Shown piece by piece: positions 8,874-16,862 of a DNA stretch of 64,000 bases. Location of the stretch: NCBI RefSeq assembly GCF_012272695.1, contig NZ_CP050902.1, positions 1,798,001 to 1,862,000 of the forward strand. The letters are read 5' to 3'. The notes beneath the pieces are model-generated. The model was not told the DNA's origin. It saw nothing but the letters and a program-made list of their open reading frames with translations, and ran no database searches. The stretch's first letter is position 1; every line of letters starts with the position of its first letter. A program made the translations under genes and the position numbers. Source of the stretch: Nocardioides sp. JQ2195. GTDB taxonomy: Bacteria > Actinomycetota > Actinomycetes > Propionibacteriales > Nocardioidaceae.

Positions 8874-8992
8874 CTTCCCGGCACCGCTTCCCGGAACCGC
8901 TGCTGGGCACCGCTCCCGGAACCGCGCCCCGGCACCCGGTCCGGGGAACCGGATCCCGGCACCCGGGTCCGGGCCATCGGGAACCGGATCCG
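8874..8992. repeat. Degenerate GC-rich tandem repeat (CCCGGMACC units)
   Basis: Eight or so imperfect copies with a period of 10-18 nt alternate between CCCGGCACC and CCCGGAACC, several extended to GGAACCGGATCC. They fill most of the spacer between the fusion gene and the lipoprotein gene. No coding potential is evident. Confidence 0.6.
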
Positions 8993-9013
8993 AGGCTGGT
9001 GCGTCCCACGGGC

Positions 9014-9424
9014 ATGAACAAGCACAGCGTGGTCGTGACCCTCCTGGCCGTGGCCGGCCTCCTCGTCGGCGCCTGCGCGGGTGGCCGGACGGACGTCGAG
9101 GAACGGGTCGGACCGGTGACGCTCGAGGTCGTCAGCCAGGACTGGTCGGGTTGGAGCAAGGAACAGCCCGACCCGGAGAACACCCGGGTCAGCGTCTCGC
9201 AGGGGGACACGTTCAGCGTGCCCGTGATCGGGGACGACGTCGTGGTCAGGGTCTCCGAGGTTCATGACGAGGGCATGTGGATCGAGACCGACCAGGACCT
9301 GATGCGGAAGGACGACGGGTTCGACGATGCGGACGACGAGTTCGAGCTCGAGAACGGTGTGCCGCTCGAGCTGACCACCACGACCATGGATGCAGGGACG
9401 ACGATCACGCTCACCATCGCGTGA
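9014..9424 (+). CDS. Small secreted lipoprotein of unknown function
   Basis: 136 residues. A short positively charged start (MNKHS) and a hydrophobic stretch lead to the lipobox LLVGAC, with Cys18 as the expected lipidation site. The mature part is acidic and soluble, rich in Asp, Glu and Val, with a DDGFDDADDEFELENG run and a beta-strand-like C-terminus (TTITLTIA). I do not recognise the family. It is a single gene directly downstream of a GC-rich repeat array and converges on the DUF222/HNH gene. Confidence 0.7.
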   Translation: MNKHSVVVTLLAVAGLLVGACAGGRTDVEERVGPVTLEVVSQDWSGWSKEQPDPENTRVSVSQGDTFSVPVIGDDVVVRVSEVHDEGMWIETDQDLMRKDDGFDDADDEFELENGVPLELTTTTMDAGTTITLTIA

Positions 9425-9531
9425 CGCGGCGAGCCCCACCTGTCTGACCGAGCTCGGGTCGTGTGTGGTCGAGGGGGAGCTGAGCGCCGGCCGGTGGCCA
9501 GCACTGACGTCTCGTGTCGCAGGTCGTGCGA

Positions 9532-11118
9532 TCAGGCCGTGAGTGTGAAGGAGGTCGGTGGCTGGTTGGGGTGGACGAGGCCGAGGTCTGCTCCGAGGCC
9601 GTGGTCGTCACCGGTGGTGAGCAGGTCGATGGCGAGCTCGTGGTCGTCGTGGTGGTCGGAGAAGACCAGTGCGCCGAGCCACGCGGGCAGGTGGTGGGTG
9701 CCGGTCTGGTCGACCAGTCGGTAGCGGTGATGTCGGGTGCGCCAGACGTAGAGGTCGGGCACGGGTTGTCGCAGGGCCAGGACTCCGGCGGTCTTGATGC
9801 GGTGGTGGTGTCGGCTCATCGGGCCGGCGTTGTCGATCCGGGTCTGGCCCGGCGGGCCGTGCGGGTCGTAGGGGATGGTGTGGTCGATGTCCATGTGGTG
9901 GGTGGTGTTGACCGCGTGCGGGTAGCAATCGGCGGGCGACCGGGTCAGCACGGCCTCACGAAGGGCCCCGGTGAACGCGTAGGAGTCGACCGGTCGGGTT
10001 GCCCAGGGGTCGAGCACCGGTCGGATGCTCACCTCGGTCAGCCGCAGCACCGCCAGTGCCTCGGCCAGGGTGGTCGGGCCGTGGCCCTCGATCTTGGCCA
10101 CACCCCCAGCAACGGTGCCGCTCGTGCTCGCCCGGGCCATCGCCTGCACCGCATCCTCGGACAGGTGCAGGTGGACGATGGTGGTGGCCCTGGCACGCGA
10201 CGGCACCGGCTCGGTCGAGTCGGCCAGGATGGCCAGCGCGGACTCCGGGCTGCCGATCAGCAGGCCCAACGCCCGGGACCGGGCCACCGAGATGGAGTCG
10301 AGGTGTCGGCGGGGAACACCGGCGGCCAGGTCGGTGGCCAGCAACTTCTCGGCCAGCCGCTGGACCTGGGCATCACCCACGATGGCCTCGGCCGCGGTGA
10401 GCTTGGCATACAGGCCCTTGAAGCCGCGCCGGGTGGAGGGATTGAACGTCACGAAACGCGGGTCCGGCTCGTCGCGCTCGTCCCCGGAGGAGGACCCACC
10501 CCCGGCACCATCACCCCCGGAGCCTTCAGTGCCGGAGCCTTCAGGGCCGGAGTCGCCGGACCCCGCATCCGCGGCTGCTTCGGCCTCGGCGGTCTCGGCG
10601 AGCAGCACCAGTGCTTCGAGCCGCTCGAGCAGACGGCCGGTCGGCAGCGACCCGACCAGGTCGACCAGGTCGGTGGCGATCAGGTGAGCCGACTGGGGCG
10701 TGAGGTGACGGGTGAGCGCGGCGATGCGGCGCAGCACCCACACCTCGACCGTGGTGGTGGTGCACGTCAGCTGCCACAACGGGCTCAACCGGTGACGCAG
10801 GTCGAGGGCATCGGCAATCAGCCTGCGCGCCGACTCCGGGTGCACCCCCAAGGACACCGCCAGCTCGGCCGTGGCGAACTGTGCCACCACCGGAGTGCCC
10901 TCACCGCCCCAGCGCCGGAACACTGGGTGCTCCCGCCGCGCACCGGGCTCATCGGTGGCACCATGCCCACGGGTGACGCCCTCGTGGTCGCCGTGCAGGT
11001 CCGCCCAGTGGGCCGCGCTGTGCAGCACGCTCACCTCGGCACCGCGACGCGCAGCCACGGCAGCATCGACCACAGTGAGCGTCTCACCGGTGCCGAGACC
11101 TGCCATCGCTGTCGTCAT
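9532..11118 (-). CDS. DUF222 / HNH-endonuclease signature protein (13E12 repeat family)
   Basis: 528 residues from ATG at 11118. The N-terminal three quarters is an alpha-helical DUF222 domain, typical of the 13E12 proteins present in many copies in Nocardioides, mycobacteria and relatives. It is followed near residues 404-440 by an HNH-type segment: HHMDIDHTIPYDP, then RIDNAGPMSRHHHRIKT. A central low-complexity Gly/Ser/Asp/Glu stretch (about 190-225) separates parts of the DUF222 region. A DNA nuclease role is inferred from the HNH motif only, and the biological role of the family is unknown. The start is uncertain because GAGGAC lies too close to this ATG; MAGLG at 11106 is an alternative. 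Confidence 0.8.
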   Translation of the reverse strand: MTTAMAGLGTGETLTVVDAAVAARRGAEVSVLHSAAHWADLHGDHEGVTRGHGATDEPGARREHPVFRRWGGEGTPVVAQFATAELAVSLGVHPESARRLIADALDLRHRLSPLWQLTCTTTTVEVWVLRRIAALTRHLTPQSAHLIATDLVDLVGSLPTGRLLERLEALVLLAETAEAEAAADAGSGDSGPEGSGTEGSGGDGAGGGSSSGDERDEPDPRFVTFNPSTRRGFKGLYAKLTAAEAIVGDAQVQRLAEKLLATDLAAGVPRRHLDSISVARSRALGLLIGSPESALAILADSTEPVPSRARATTIVHLHLSEDAVQAMARASTSGTVAGGVAKIEGHGPTTLAEALAVLRLTEVSIRPVLDPWATRPVDSYAFTGALREAVLTRSPADCYPHAVNTTHHMDIDHTIPYDPHGPPGQTRIDNAGPMSRHHHRIKTAGVLALRQPVPDLYVWRTRHHRYRLVDQTGTHHLPAWLGALVFSDHHDDHELAIDLLTTGDDHGLGADLGLVHPNQPPTSFTLTA

Positions 11119-11404
11119 GTCCTCGACCCAACACCTGACCACCGACAACGCAGCCCGGAAACCACCCCCTGGTCTCAGCATGCGGACAACTGCGGAAAAT
11201 GGTTCCACCGCGCGAGGTCGCCGCGGCCGCACAGGTCTGGCTCGGTGGTGGGCCGAGGATCCGGTCAGCGAGCTTTGCCCGCGTCGGTTGCGGACCAGCC
11301 AGCGACTCGTCGAGGATCTCCTCGCACCGAGAACCGGCGGCGCATCGCCGAACTCCATGTGGTCGGGGTGGGCCTGCTTCGCATGGACGATGGAGTGGCT
11401 GCCG

Positions 11405-12130
11405 CTAGTGGGTCAGCTCGCGCAGCTCGGCCTGGTAGGCGGCGTACGCCGTCCTCAGCTCGCGTCCCGGCCAGTCGGCAGGCAACAGCGAGACCGGCAG
11501 CAACGGATCGGTGGTCAGGTGACGCACCAGCTCGGCAGCCGTGGCCAGACGCCGTGCCGGGCTGTCCCTCTGGGTCAGTCGTTCCAGCAGTGCGCGACCT
11601 CGTGAGGCCCAGTCAGTCAGGTCCCAGAGCTGGTCGGTCAACGCCGCGGGATCGTCGGGGCGAGCCGAGAAGGTGCTCAGCACCGGATCATTGACCGGGG
11701 GGCGGCGCAGGTTGTCGGGCCGGGTCCAGACGCCTTCGCGCAGCTCCGCGAGCCGGGCCGCGGCAAGGGTGTCCCGGAGAGCCGCGCGTTCCGACCCGGG
11801 TCGACCGGTCACCACCACGACGGCCATCTCCCAGTCACCGGCCCAGTCGCCTTCGGCGTCCTCGACCGCCTCGTCCTGTCGTCGTTGCCGGGCCAGCAGC
11901 CGCTGGCCGAGGACGTAGTCACCGTCCTCGCGCAGCAGGTCACCCGACGAGACAGCCCTGGTCAACGCGACCCGCAGGGTGGGGACCGGTATGTCGAAGA
12001 ACGTGCCGGCCCGGGTCAGCTGCGCCGACGAGAGTCGGTCCGGGTGCGAGCCCAGGAGCATGCTCAGCACCACCGACCGGGCCGAGAGCAGCGGGGCCGC
12101 AGTGGTCGAGGGGGTGGCAGGGCGTGGCAT
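11405..12130 (-). CDS. PaaX-family transcriptional regulator
   Basis: 241 residues. The N-terminus is a winged-helix segment (SARSVVLSMLLGSHPDRLSSAQL, then IPVPTLRVALTRAVSSGDLLRE) as in PaaX. The C-terminal part has the PaaX effector-region features GDWEMAVVV and a conserved LRRPP segment. PaaX proteins repress aryl- and acyl-CoA catabolic genes and are released by CoA thioesters. This gene diverges from an acyl-CoA dehydrogenase, and the 85-bp shared spacer contains a palindrome, so it probably controls that gene and itself. No ribosome binding site is evident before ATG 12130. Confidence 0.78.
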   Translation of the reverse strand: MPRPATPSTTAAPLLSARSVVLSMLLGSHPDRLSSAQLTRAGTFFDIPVPTLRVALTRAVSSGDLLREDGDYVLGQRLLARQRRQDEAVEDAEGDWAGDWEMAVVVVTGRPGSERAALRDTLAAARLAELREGVWTRPDNLRRPPVNDPVLSTFSARPDDPAALTDQLWDLTDWASRGRALLERLTQRDSPARRLATAAELVRHLTTDPLLPVSLLPADWPGRELRTAYAAYQAELRELTH

Positions 12131-12148
12131 GCGAGAAGACTGGCACGC

Positions 12149-12182
12149 TACAGATGTCGACACAACTGTTGTATGAACTGTA
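12149..12182. promoter_or_regulatory. Candidate PaaX operator in divergent promoter
   Basis: The perfect palindrome ACAACTGTTGT (12162-12172) is enclosed by outer inverted pentamers TACAG (12149-12153) and CTGTA (12178-12182). It lies in the only spacer between the regulator gene and its divergent acyl-CoA dehydrogenase target. Confidence 0.45.
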
Positions 12183-12215
12183 ATGTGGAGGTGGATCCAA
12201 CGGAAGGTGAACGAG

Positions 12216-13832
12216 ATGACCGCGACCCACGACGTCTTCAACCAGGCACCTCTCCTGGAGGGCCACGACACCAGCGACGACGCCGCCCTGCGCGAGGGCA
12301 TCGAGCGTCAGGGTGCCGGCTGGGCGATGGGGGAGATCGCCGAGCTGGGCAGGCTGGCCAGCTCGGCACAGGCCCAGGAGTGGGCGCGCGTCGCCGAGCG
12401 GGACAAGCCGATCCTGCACACCCACGACCGGTTCGGTCACCGGGTCGATGAGGTCGAGTACACCCCGGCCTACCACGAGCTGATGAAGGTCGCCGTCGGT
12501 CACGGGCTGCACGCCGCGCCGTGGGCCGACGAACGTCCCGGTGCCCACGTGGCGCGCGCGGCGAAGTTCATGGTGTGGAACGTCGACGCCGGCCACGGGT
12601 GCCCGATCTCGATGACGTATGCAGCCGTGCCGGCCCTGCGCGCCAACTCCGAGCTGGCCGCAACCTTCGAGCCCCTGCTCACGAACCGCGAGTACGACTT
12701 CGGGTTGCGCGATCCCTCCACCAAGCGCGGCCTGATCGCCGGCATGTCGATGACCGAGAAGCAGGGCGGTTCCGACGTACGCGCGAACACCACGACCGCA
12801 ACGCCGGTCGGCGACGGTGCCTACGAGCTGGTCGGCCACAAGTGGTTCACCTCGGCTCCGATGAGCGACCTGTTCCTGACCCTGGCTCAGGCGCCCGGCG
12901 GCCTCTCGTGCTTCCTGGTGCCGCGCGTGCTGCCCGGTGGAGAGCTCAACCCGCTGCACCTGATGCGGCTCAAGGACAAGATGGGCAACAGGTCCAACGC
13001 GTCCTCCGAGATCGAGTACGACGGCGCCGTCGGCTGGCTCGTGGGGGAGGAGGGGCGCGGTGTGCGCACCATCGTCGAGATGGTCAACATGACCCGCCTC
13101 GACTGCATCATCGGATCGTCGATGGGCATGCGCTCGGCCCTCGTGCAGGCTGCCCACCACACCCGCCACCGCGAGGCCTTCGGCAGGGCGCTGGTCGATC
13201 AACCACTGATGCGCAACGTGTTGGCCGACCTCACCGTCGAGTCCGAAGCGGCCACGACCGCCATGCTCCGACTGGCCGGCGCCAACGACCGCGCGATCCG
13301 TGGCGACGAAGGTGAGGCAGCGCTGCGACGGATCGCCGTGGCGGTGACGAAGTACTACGTCTGCAAGCGCGCGCCGATGGCTGCGGGGGAGGCCCTCGAG
13401 TGTCTCGGCGGCAACGGCTACATCGAGGACTCCGGGCTGCCCCGGATCTATCGCGAGATGCCCCTGCTCTCCATCTGGGAGGGCTCCGGCAACGTCGCCG
13501 CCCTCGATGCGCTGCGTGCGGTCGGCAAGGAACCGCACACCTTGGACGCGTTCTTCGCCGAGGCCGAGCTGGCCAGCGGTGCCGACACCCGTTATGACGA
13601 GGCCGTGGCCCGGTTGAAGAAGGAGTTCACCTCCTTCGACGACCTCGAGATGCGGGCCCGGCGCATCGTCGAGCAGATGGCGTTGGTCTTCCAGGGCAGC
13701 CAGTTGGTGCGGCATGCGCCGGCCGCGGTCTCCGACGCGTTCTGTGCCTCACGTCTCGATCGCGATTGGGGCGGTGCGTTCGGCACGTTGCCGCCGCGTC
13801 TCGACCTGGACCCGATCCTCGCTCGCGCCTGA
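12216..13832 (+). CDS. AidB-like acyl-CoA dehydrogenase
   Basis: 538 residues from ATG behind GGAAGGTG; an upstream in-frame ATG at 12183 lacks spacing. The protein has the long AidB/isovaleryl-CoA-dehydrogenase-like architecture rather than the roughly 380-residue short-chain form. FAD and substrate-contact motifs include MSMTEKQGGSDVR, GHKWFTSAP, LDCIIGSSMGMRSAL, ALECLGGNGYIEDSG, and YREMPLLSIWEGSGNV near the C-terminus. It probably desaturates an acyl-CoA. The DNA-repair role of E. coli AidB cannot be assumed. Its divergent PaaX neighbour suggests induction by an acyl- or aryl-CoA. Confidence 0.88.
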   Translation: MTATHDVFNQAPLLEGHDTSDDAALREGIERQGAGWAMGEIAELGRLASSAQAQEWARVAERDKPILHTHDRFGHRVDEVEYTPAYHELMKVAVGHGLHAAPWADERPGAHVARAAKFMVWNVDAGHGCPISMTYAAVPALRANSELAATFEPLLTNREYDFGLRDPSTKRGLIAGMSMTEKQGGSDVRANTTTATPVGDGAYELVGHKWFTSAPMSDLFLTLAQAPGGLSCFLVPRVLPGGELNPLHLMRLKDKMGNRSNASSEIEYDGAVGWLVGEEGRGVRTIVEMVNMTRLDCIIGSSMGMRSALVQAAHHTRHREAFGRALVDQPLMRNVLADLTVESEAATTAMLRLAGANDRAIRGDEGEAALRRIAVAVTKYYVCKRAPMAAGEALECLGGNGYIEDSGLPRIYREMPLLSIWEGSGNVAALDALRAVGKEPHTLDAFFAEAELASGADTRYDEAVARLKKEFTSFDDLEMRARRIVEQMALVFQGSQLVRHAPAAVSDAFCASRLDRDWGGAFGTLPPRLDLDPILARA

Positions 13833-13843
13833 CCTGCCCGCAG

Positions 13844-13935
13844 GCGCTCATTTGAGCAGGAAGTTGAGGCCCGTTCTCCGCCGTGGGCGTTCGGCCGCAC
13901 CCACGGCGCACTGAACTTCCTGTCCAAATGAACGC
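13844..13935. repeat. Nested inverted repeat between convergent genes
   Basis: The outer arms GCGCTCATTTG (13844-13854) and CAAATGAACGC (13925-13935) match at 10 of 11 positions. The next arms CAGGAAGTT (13857-13865) and AACTTCCTG (13914-13922) are perfect, as are the inner arms CGCCGTGGG (13879-13887) and CCCACGGCG (13900-13908). The three pairs nest into one long cruciform or stem-loop. It may terminate both convergent genes, but it is far larger than needed for that. Confidence 0.6.
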
Positions 13936-13936
13936 T

Positions 13937-13954
13937 ATCGCTCCGCGGAGCGAT
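13937..13954. repeat. Perfect 18-bp palindrome
   Basis: ATCGCTCCGCGGAGCGAT is perfectly self-complementary. It sits between the nested inverted repeat and the PncC/CinA stop codon. Confidence 0.55.
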
Positions 13955-13970
13955 GAGCTGGTGCCGACGG

Positions 13971-14444
13971 TCAGTCGCCGAGGGCTTCGAGGAGGAGCTC
14001 CAGTGACGCGGTGACGGAGTCGGCGCGCACCTGGGCCCGGTTGCCGTCGAGCTGCAGCCGGCGATGCCGGACGGCGCCCGCGGAGGCCACCGCGACGTGG
14101 ACCAGGCCGACCGGCTTGTCCGGCGTACCGCCGCCGGGTCCGGCCACGCCGGTCGTGGAGACGCCGTACGTCGTCCCGAGCCGCGCGCGTGCGCCCTGGG
14201 CCATCGCGACGGCGACCTCCTCGCTCACCGCGCCGACCCGTGCGAGCAGGTCCTCCGGGACACCGACCTCGGCGGTCTTGGCCTCGTTGGCATAGGTGAC
14301 GAACCCGCCGATCAGGTAGGCCGAGGAGCCCGGTCTGTCGGCCAGACGACCCGCGACGAGGCCTGCGGTGCAGGACTCCGCCGTGGCCACGGTGGCCTCG
14401 CGCGCGAGCAGGGCAGCGGCCAGGCGTTCGTCGAGGGTGGTCAT
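13971..14444 (-). CDS. pncC: CinA C-terminal-type nicotinamide-nucleotide amidohydrolase (PncC)
   Basis: 157 residues, a stand-alone CinA C-terminal domain. Signature segments are ATAESCTAGLVAGRL, GGFVTYANEAKT, VSTTGVAGPGGGTPDKPVG and the following VHVAV strand. Homologues deamidate nicotinamide mononucleotide to nicotinate mononucleotide in NAD recycling. The N-terminal competence/damage domain of full-length CinA is absent, as in many actinobacteria. The start is supported by a TACGAT hexamer 6 nt upstream. Confidence 0.88.
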   Translation of the reverse strand: MTTLDERLAAALLAREATVATAESCTAGLVAGRLADRPGSSAYLIGGFVTYANEAKTAEVGVPEDLLARVGAVSEEVAVAMAQGARARLGTTYGVSTTGVAGPGGGTPDKPVGLVHVAVASAGAVRHRRLQLDGNRAQVRADSVTASLELLLEALGD

Positions 14445-14450
14445 GGGGTG

Positions 14451-14456
14451 ATCGTA
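14451..14456 (-). promoter_or_regulatory. TACGAT -10 element of pncC
   Basis: TACGAT-N6-ATG with no Shine-Dalgarno site; leaderless start inferred. Confidence 0.45.
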
Positions 14457-14612
14457 GGTCCACGGTTCTCGCCGGCCGGGCGGACATCGCTCGCGCCACG
14501 TGCCTCTGCGCGTCTGCGTGGTTCCCCGGCGACGAGAACCGCTCGAACGTGCGGAGGCGTCGCGCTCATGTGAGAGCGGGGGGCCTGCCCGCCCAAGGGC
14601 TGCGCCGGAGGG

Positions 14613-15431
14613 TCAGCGGTCGATGTGGCGTGCCCAGGCGAAGCAGAACAGGCCGAATGCAGCGAAGCCCGCACCGAAGAAGCCCGTCAGGACAGGACCG
14701 AAGGGTTGATCCAGCACGACGCGGAGGGCCTGGTCGAGGCCTCCCGACTTCTTCGGCTCATGGCTCACTGCCGCATAGCCGAAGAGGGCAGCCACGCCCA
14801 GGACGGCAGCGCCCTTCGCGACATGGCCGATCCTTCCGAGCCAGACATAGACGGTGCCGGTGTGCCCGCGGGTGCCGTCGGCCTCGATGTCTTCGAGGAA
14901 GCGATCGGTGAAGCCCTTGAAGATCAGGAAGGCTCCGACGCCGGCGACACCCAGGGCGACGAGACCGGCGAGGAGCTGACCGACTGGCAGGTCCATCAGT
15001 CGGGCGCTGGCCGAGTCCGTGCCGTTCTCCTTCGAGGACCCCGCGCCCGCGGCCACCCGGAACGCACTCGTCGCGACCGCCGCATAGACGATGGCCTTGC
15101 CGAGACTGGTCAGGCGCTTGCGCAGCCGCGTGATGCCGTCGTGGCGACGATGTCCGACCAACGCCTCGATCAGTTGCCACACGACCAGCAGCACCATGCC
15201 GATCGCGACGGCCCAGACGATGACCGTGCCGAACGGTTGCTCGGCGAGCTGCCGGATCGCGCCACTGCTGTCGGCCTTGCCCTCGCGGTCCCCGAAGGCG
15301 AGCGAGATGGCGAGCCAGCCCAGCACCAGGTGCACGACCCCGAAGGTGACCAGGCCAAGGCGCGCCACGTGGTCGAGAGCCGGGTGGTCATCGACCGCGC
15401 GTGCCGTGGCGCGCGCCCCTCCAGTCGTCAT
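14613..15431 (-). CDS. DUF1206 integral membrane protein
   Basis: 272 residues built from three successive DUF1206 repeats. Each repeat has about two membrane helices and a conserved Arg/Gly turn (ARLGLVTFGVVHLVLG; LGKAIVYAAVATSAF; IGHVAKGAAVLGVAAL). Most repeats end with a P-(V/F)-G segment (EQPFGTVIV, DLPVGQLL, DQPFGPVL). The function is unknown. It is divergent from the FUSC gene with only 68 bp between the two starts, and both starts have a TANNNT hexamer at 6 nt. Confidence 0.85.
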   Translation of the reverse strand: MTTGGARATARAVDDHPALDHVARLGLVTFGVVHLVLGWLAISLAFGDREGKADSSGAIRQLAEQPFGTVIVWAVAIGMVLLVVWQLIEALVGHRRHDGITRLRKRLTSLGKAIVYAAVATSAFRVAAGAGSSKENGTDSASARLMDLPVGQLLAGLVALGVAGVGAFLIFKGFTDRFLEDIEADGTRGHTGTVYVWLGRIGHVAKGAAVLGVAALFGYAAVSHEPKKSGGLDQALRVVLDQPFGPVLTGFFGAGFAAFGLFCFAWARHIDR

Positions 15432-15437
15432 GGCGAG

Positions 15438-15443
15438 AGTCTA
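15438..15443 (-). promoter_or_regulatory. TAGACT -10 element of the DUF1206 gene
   Basis: TAGACT-N6-ATG; leaderless start inferred. Confidence 0.45.
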
Positions 15444-15487
15444 GGCGCGGGCCGTGGCGTGCGCGGCCCGAACGCCCGGTCTGGCCC

Positions 15488-15493
15488 TACGCT
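15488..15493 (+). promoter_or_regulatory. TACGCT -10 element of the FUSC gene
   Basis: TACGCT-N6-ATG with no Shine-Dalgarno site; leaderless start inferred. Confidence 0.45.
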
Positions 15494-15499
15494 GACGAC

Positions 15500-16537
15500 A
15501 TGCGATTCACGGACGCCTTTCGCGCCTCCGAACGGGCGCCCCTCCTCCAGATGGTGAAGACCGCGCTGGCCACCATGCTGGCGTGGATCGTCGCCGGGCT
15601 GGCCATCCCCGACGGGCCGCCTCCGGTGTTCGCCGCGATCGCCGCGATGTTGGTGGTGCAACCGAGCCTCAACCAGTCCTTGTTCAAGGGCATCGAGCGA
15701 AGTGTCGGAGTGATCGCGGGAGTGGTGCTCGCCTCGGGTCTGTCGATCGCGTTCGGTGGTGCCTCGTGGGTGGTCCTGTTGGCGGTCTCCGCCTCACTTG
15801 CCCTCGCTTGGGGCCTGCGCATGACGACCGGGTCGGCCAACCAGGTCGCCATCAGCGCGTTGCTGGTGCTGGCCATCGGGTCCTCGTCGTCGGGCTATGC
15901 GACGTACCGGATCCTGGAGACGTTCCTCGGCGCCGTCATCGGCATCATCGTCCACCTCGTCCTGGTTCCACCGGTCGCGCTGGTGCCGGCCCACCGGGCA
16001 CTGGACGCGCTGGGGGAGGAGATCGCCGTATCCCTGGAGCGATTGGCGCACGCACTGACGAGGAAGCACTCGTCGCGTGAGCTGCGCGAGCTGATGACCG
16101 AGGCCCGTCAGCTGCATGCGCTGTGCGAGGCCACGGACGAGGCACTCGACCAGGCCGAGGACTCACTGGCGCTCAACCCACGTGGTCGTCACCACCGCGA
16201 GGACCTGGCCGCGATGCGCGACAGCGTCGAGAACCTGAGCCTCATCGTCACCCAGGTCCTCGGCATGACGCGGGCCTACGTCGACCAGTACGACGACAGC
16301 GTCAGCAACGAGCCCGCGGTCCAGGCGATCGCCGAGGAGCTCCGTCGCGCCGCCCATGACACGCGGCGTGAGCTGCGGATCACCCTGGCCACTCGTTACG
16401 AGACGTTCGCGGAGACAGCCCCGGCGTTGACCGCGCCACTCGTGTTCCAAGCCCCGAAGGGCATGCGCTGGATCCTGGTGGGCTCGCTGATGGAAGACCT
16501 GCGCCGCATCCGTGAGGAGCTCGGCGCCCGCGGATGA
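15500..16537 (+). CDS. FUSC-family membrane protein (aromatic-acid exporter-like)
   Basis: 345 residues. The N-terminal half has four to six hydrophobic helices. It includes the FUSC/ArAE pattern AAIAAMLVVQPSLNQSLFKGIERSVGV, in which the VQP step and the GIxR turn are typical, and later SGYATYRILETFLGAVIGI. The C-terminal half (about 160-345) is soluble and helical, rich in Glu, Arg and Ala. FUSC proteins are thought to export aromatic acids or similar anions; the substrate here cannot be named. Confidence 0.82.
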   Translation: MRFTDAFRASERAPLLQMVKTALATMLAWIVAGLAIPDGPPPVFAAIAAMLVVQPSLNQSLFKGIERSVGVIAGVVLASGLSIAFGGASWVVLLAVSASLALAWGLRMTTGSANQVAISALLVLAIGSSSSGYATYRILETFLGAVIGIIVHLVLVPPVALVPAHRALDALGEEIAVSLERLAHALTRKHSSRELRELMTEARQLHALCEATDEALDQAEDSLALNPRGRHHREDLAAMRDSVENLSLIVTQVLGMTRAYVDQYDDSVSNEPAVQAIAEELRRAAHDTRRELRITLATRYETFAETAPALTAPLVFQAPKGMRWILVGSLMEDLRRIREELGARG

Positions 16538-16862
16538 GTGAGACCCTGTGGGTTGGCGCGGAGGGGGCCTCCTTCGCCCGACGCTCCCTCGGGACCGGAC
16601 CGAGAGCTCGATCCTCGTCGAGTCACCGAAGGCGCCCTCAGCAGGGTCTGTGGCGGCGTTGGAATCGGTCGACAGGCGGCCGACTTTCGCACCGAACTCT
16701 CTCCTCTGAGATCGGACGCGCAGGTTCGGCCGCGACACGGGTCGATGCCTTTGCCAGGCACCTGTCGAAATGGTTTTCTGTCACGGTTCTGCCCGCGGCG
16801 AGCTCGACCTTGACCCCAACGGTCTGGAAGGCACGCCCTGACACGATCGGTACGGGCTCGGG
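16538..16862. other. 325-bp spacer without a recognisable gene
   Basis: The stretch between the FUSC stop and the mraY-like TTG contains open frames on both strands. Their translations are Arg/Ser-rich and family-less, as expected for shadows in GC-rich DNA. No clear hairpin or promoter pair could be assigned. Confidence 0.5.

Noticed and set aside
9514..11694. 726-residue plus-strand frame over the DUF222/HNH gene
   Set aside because: GC-rich shadow frame; the minus strand carries the HNH and DUF222 patterns.
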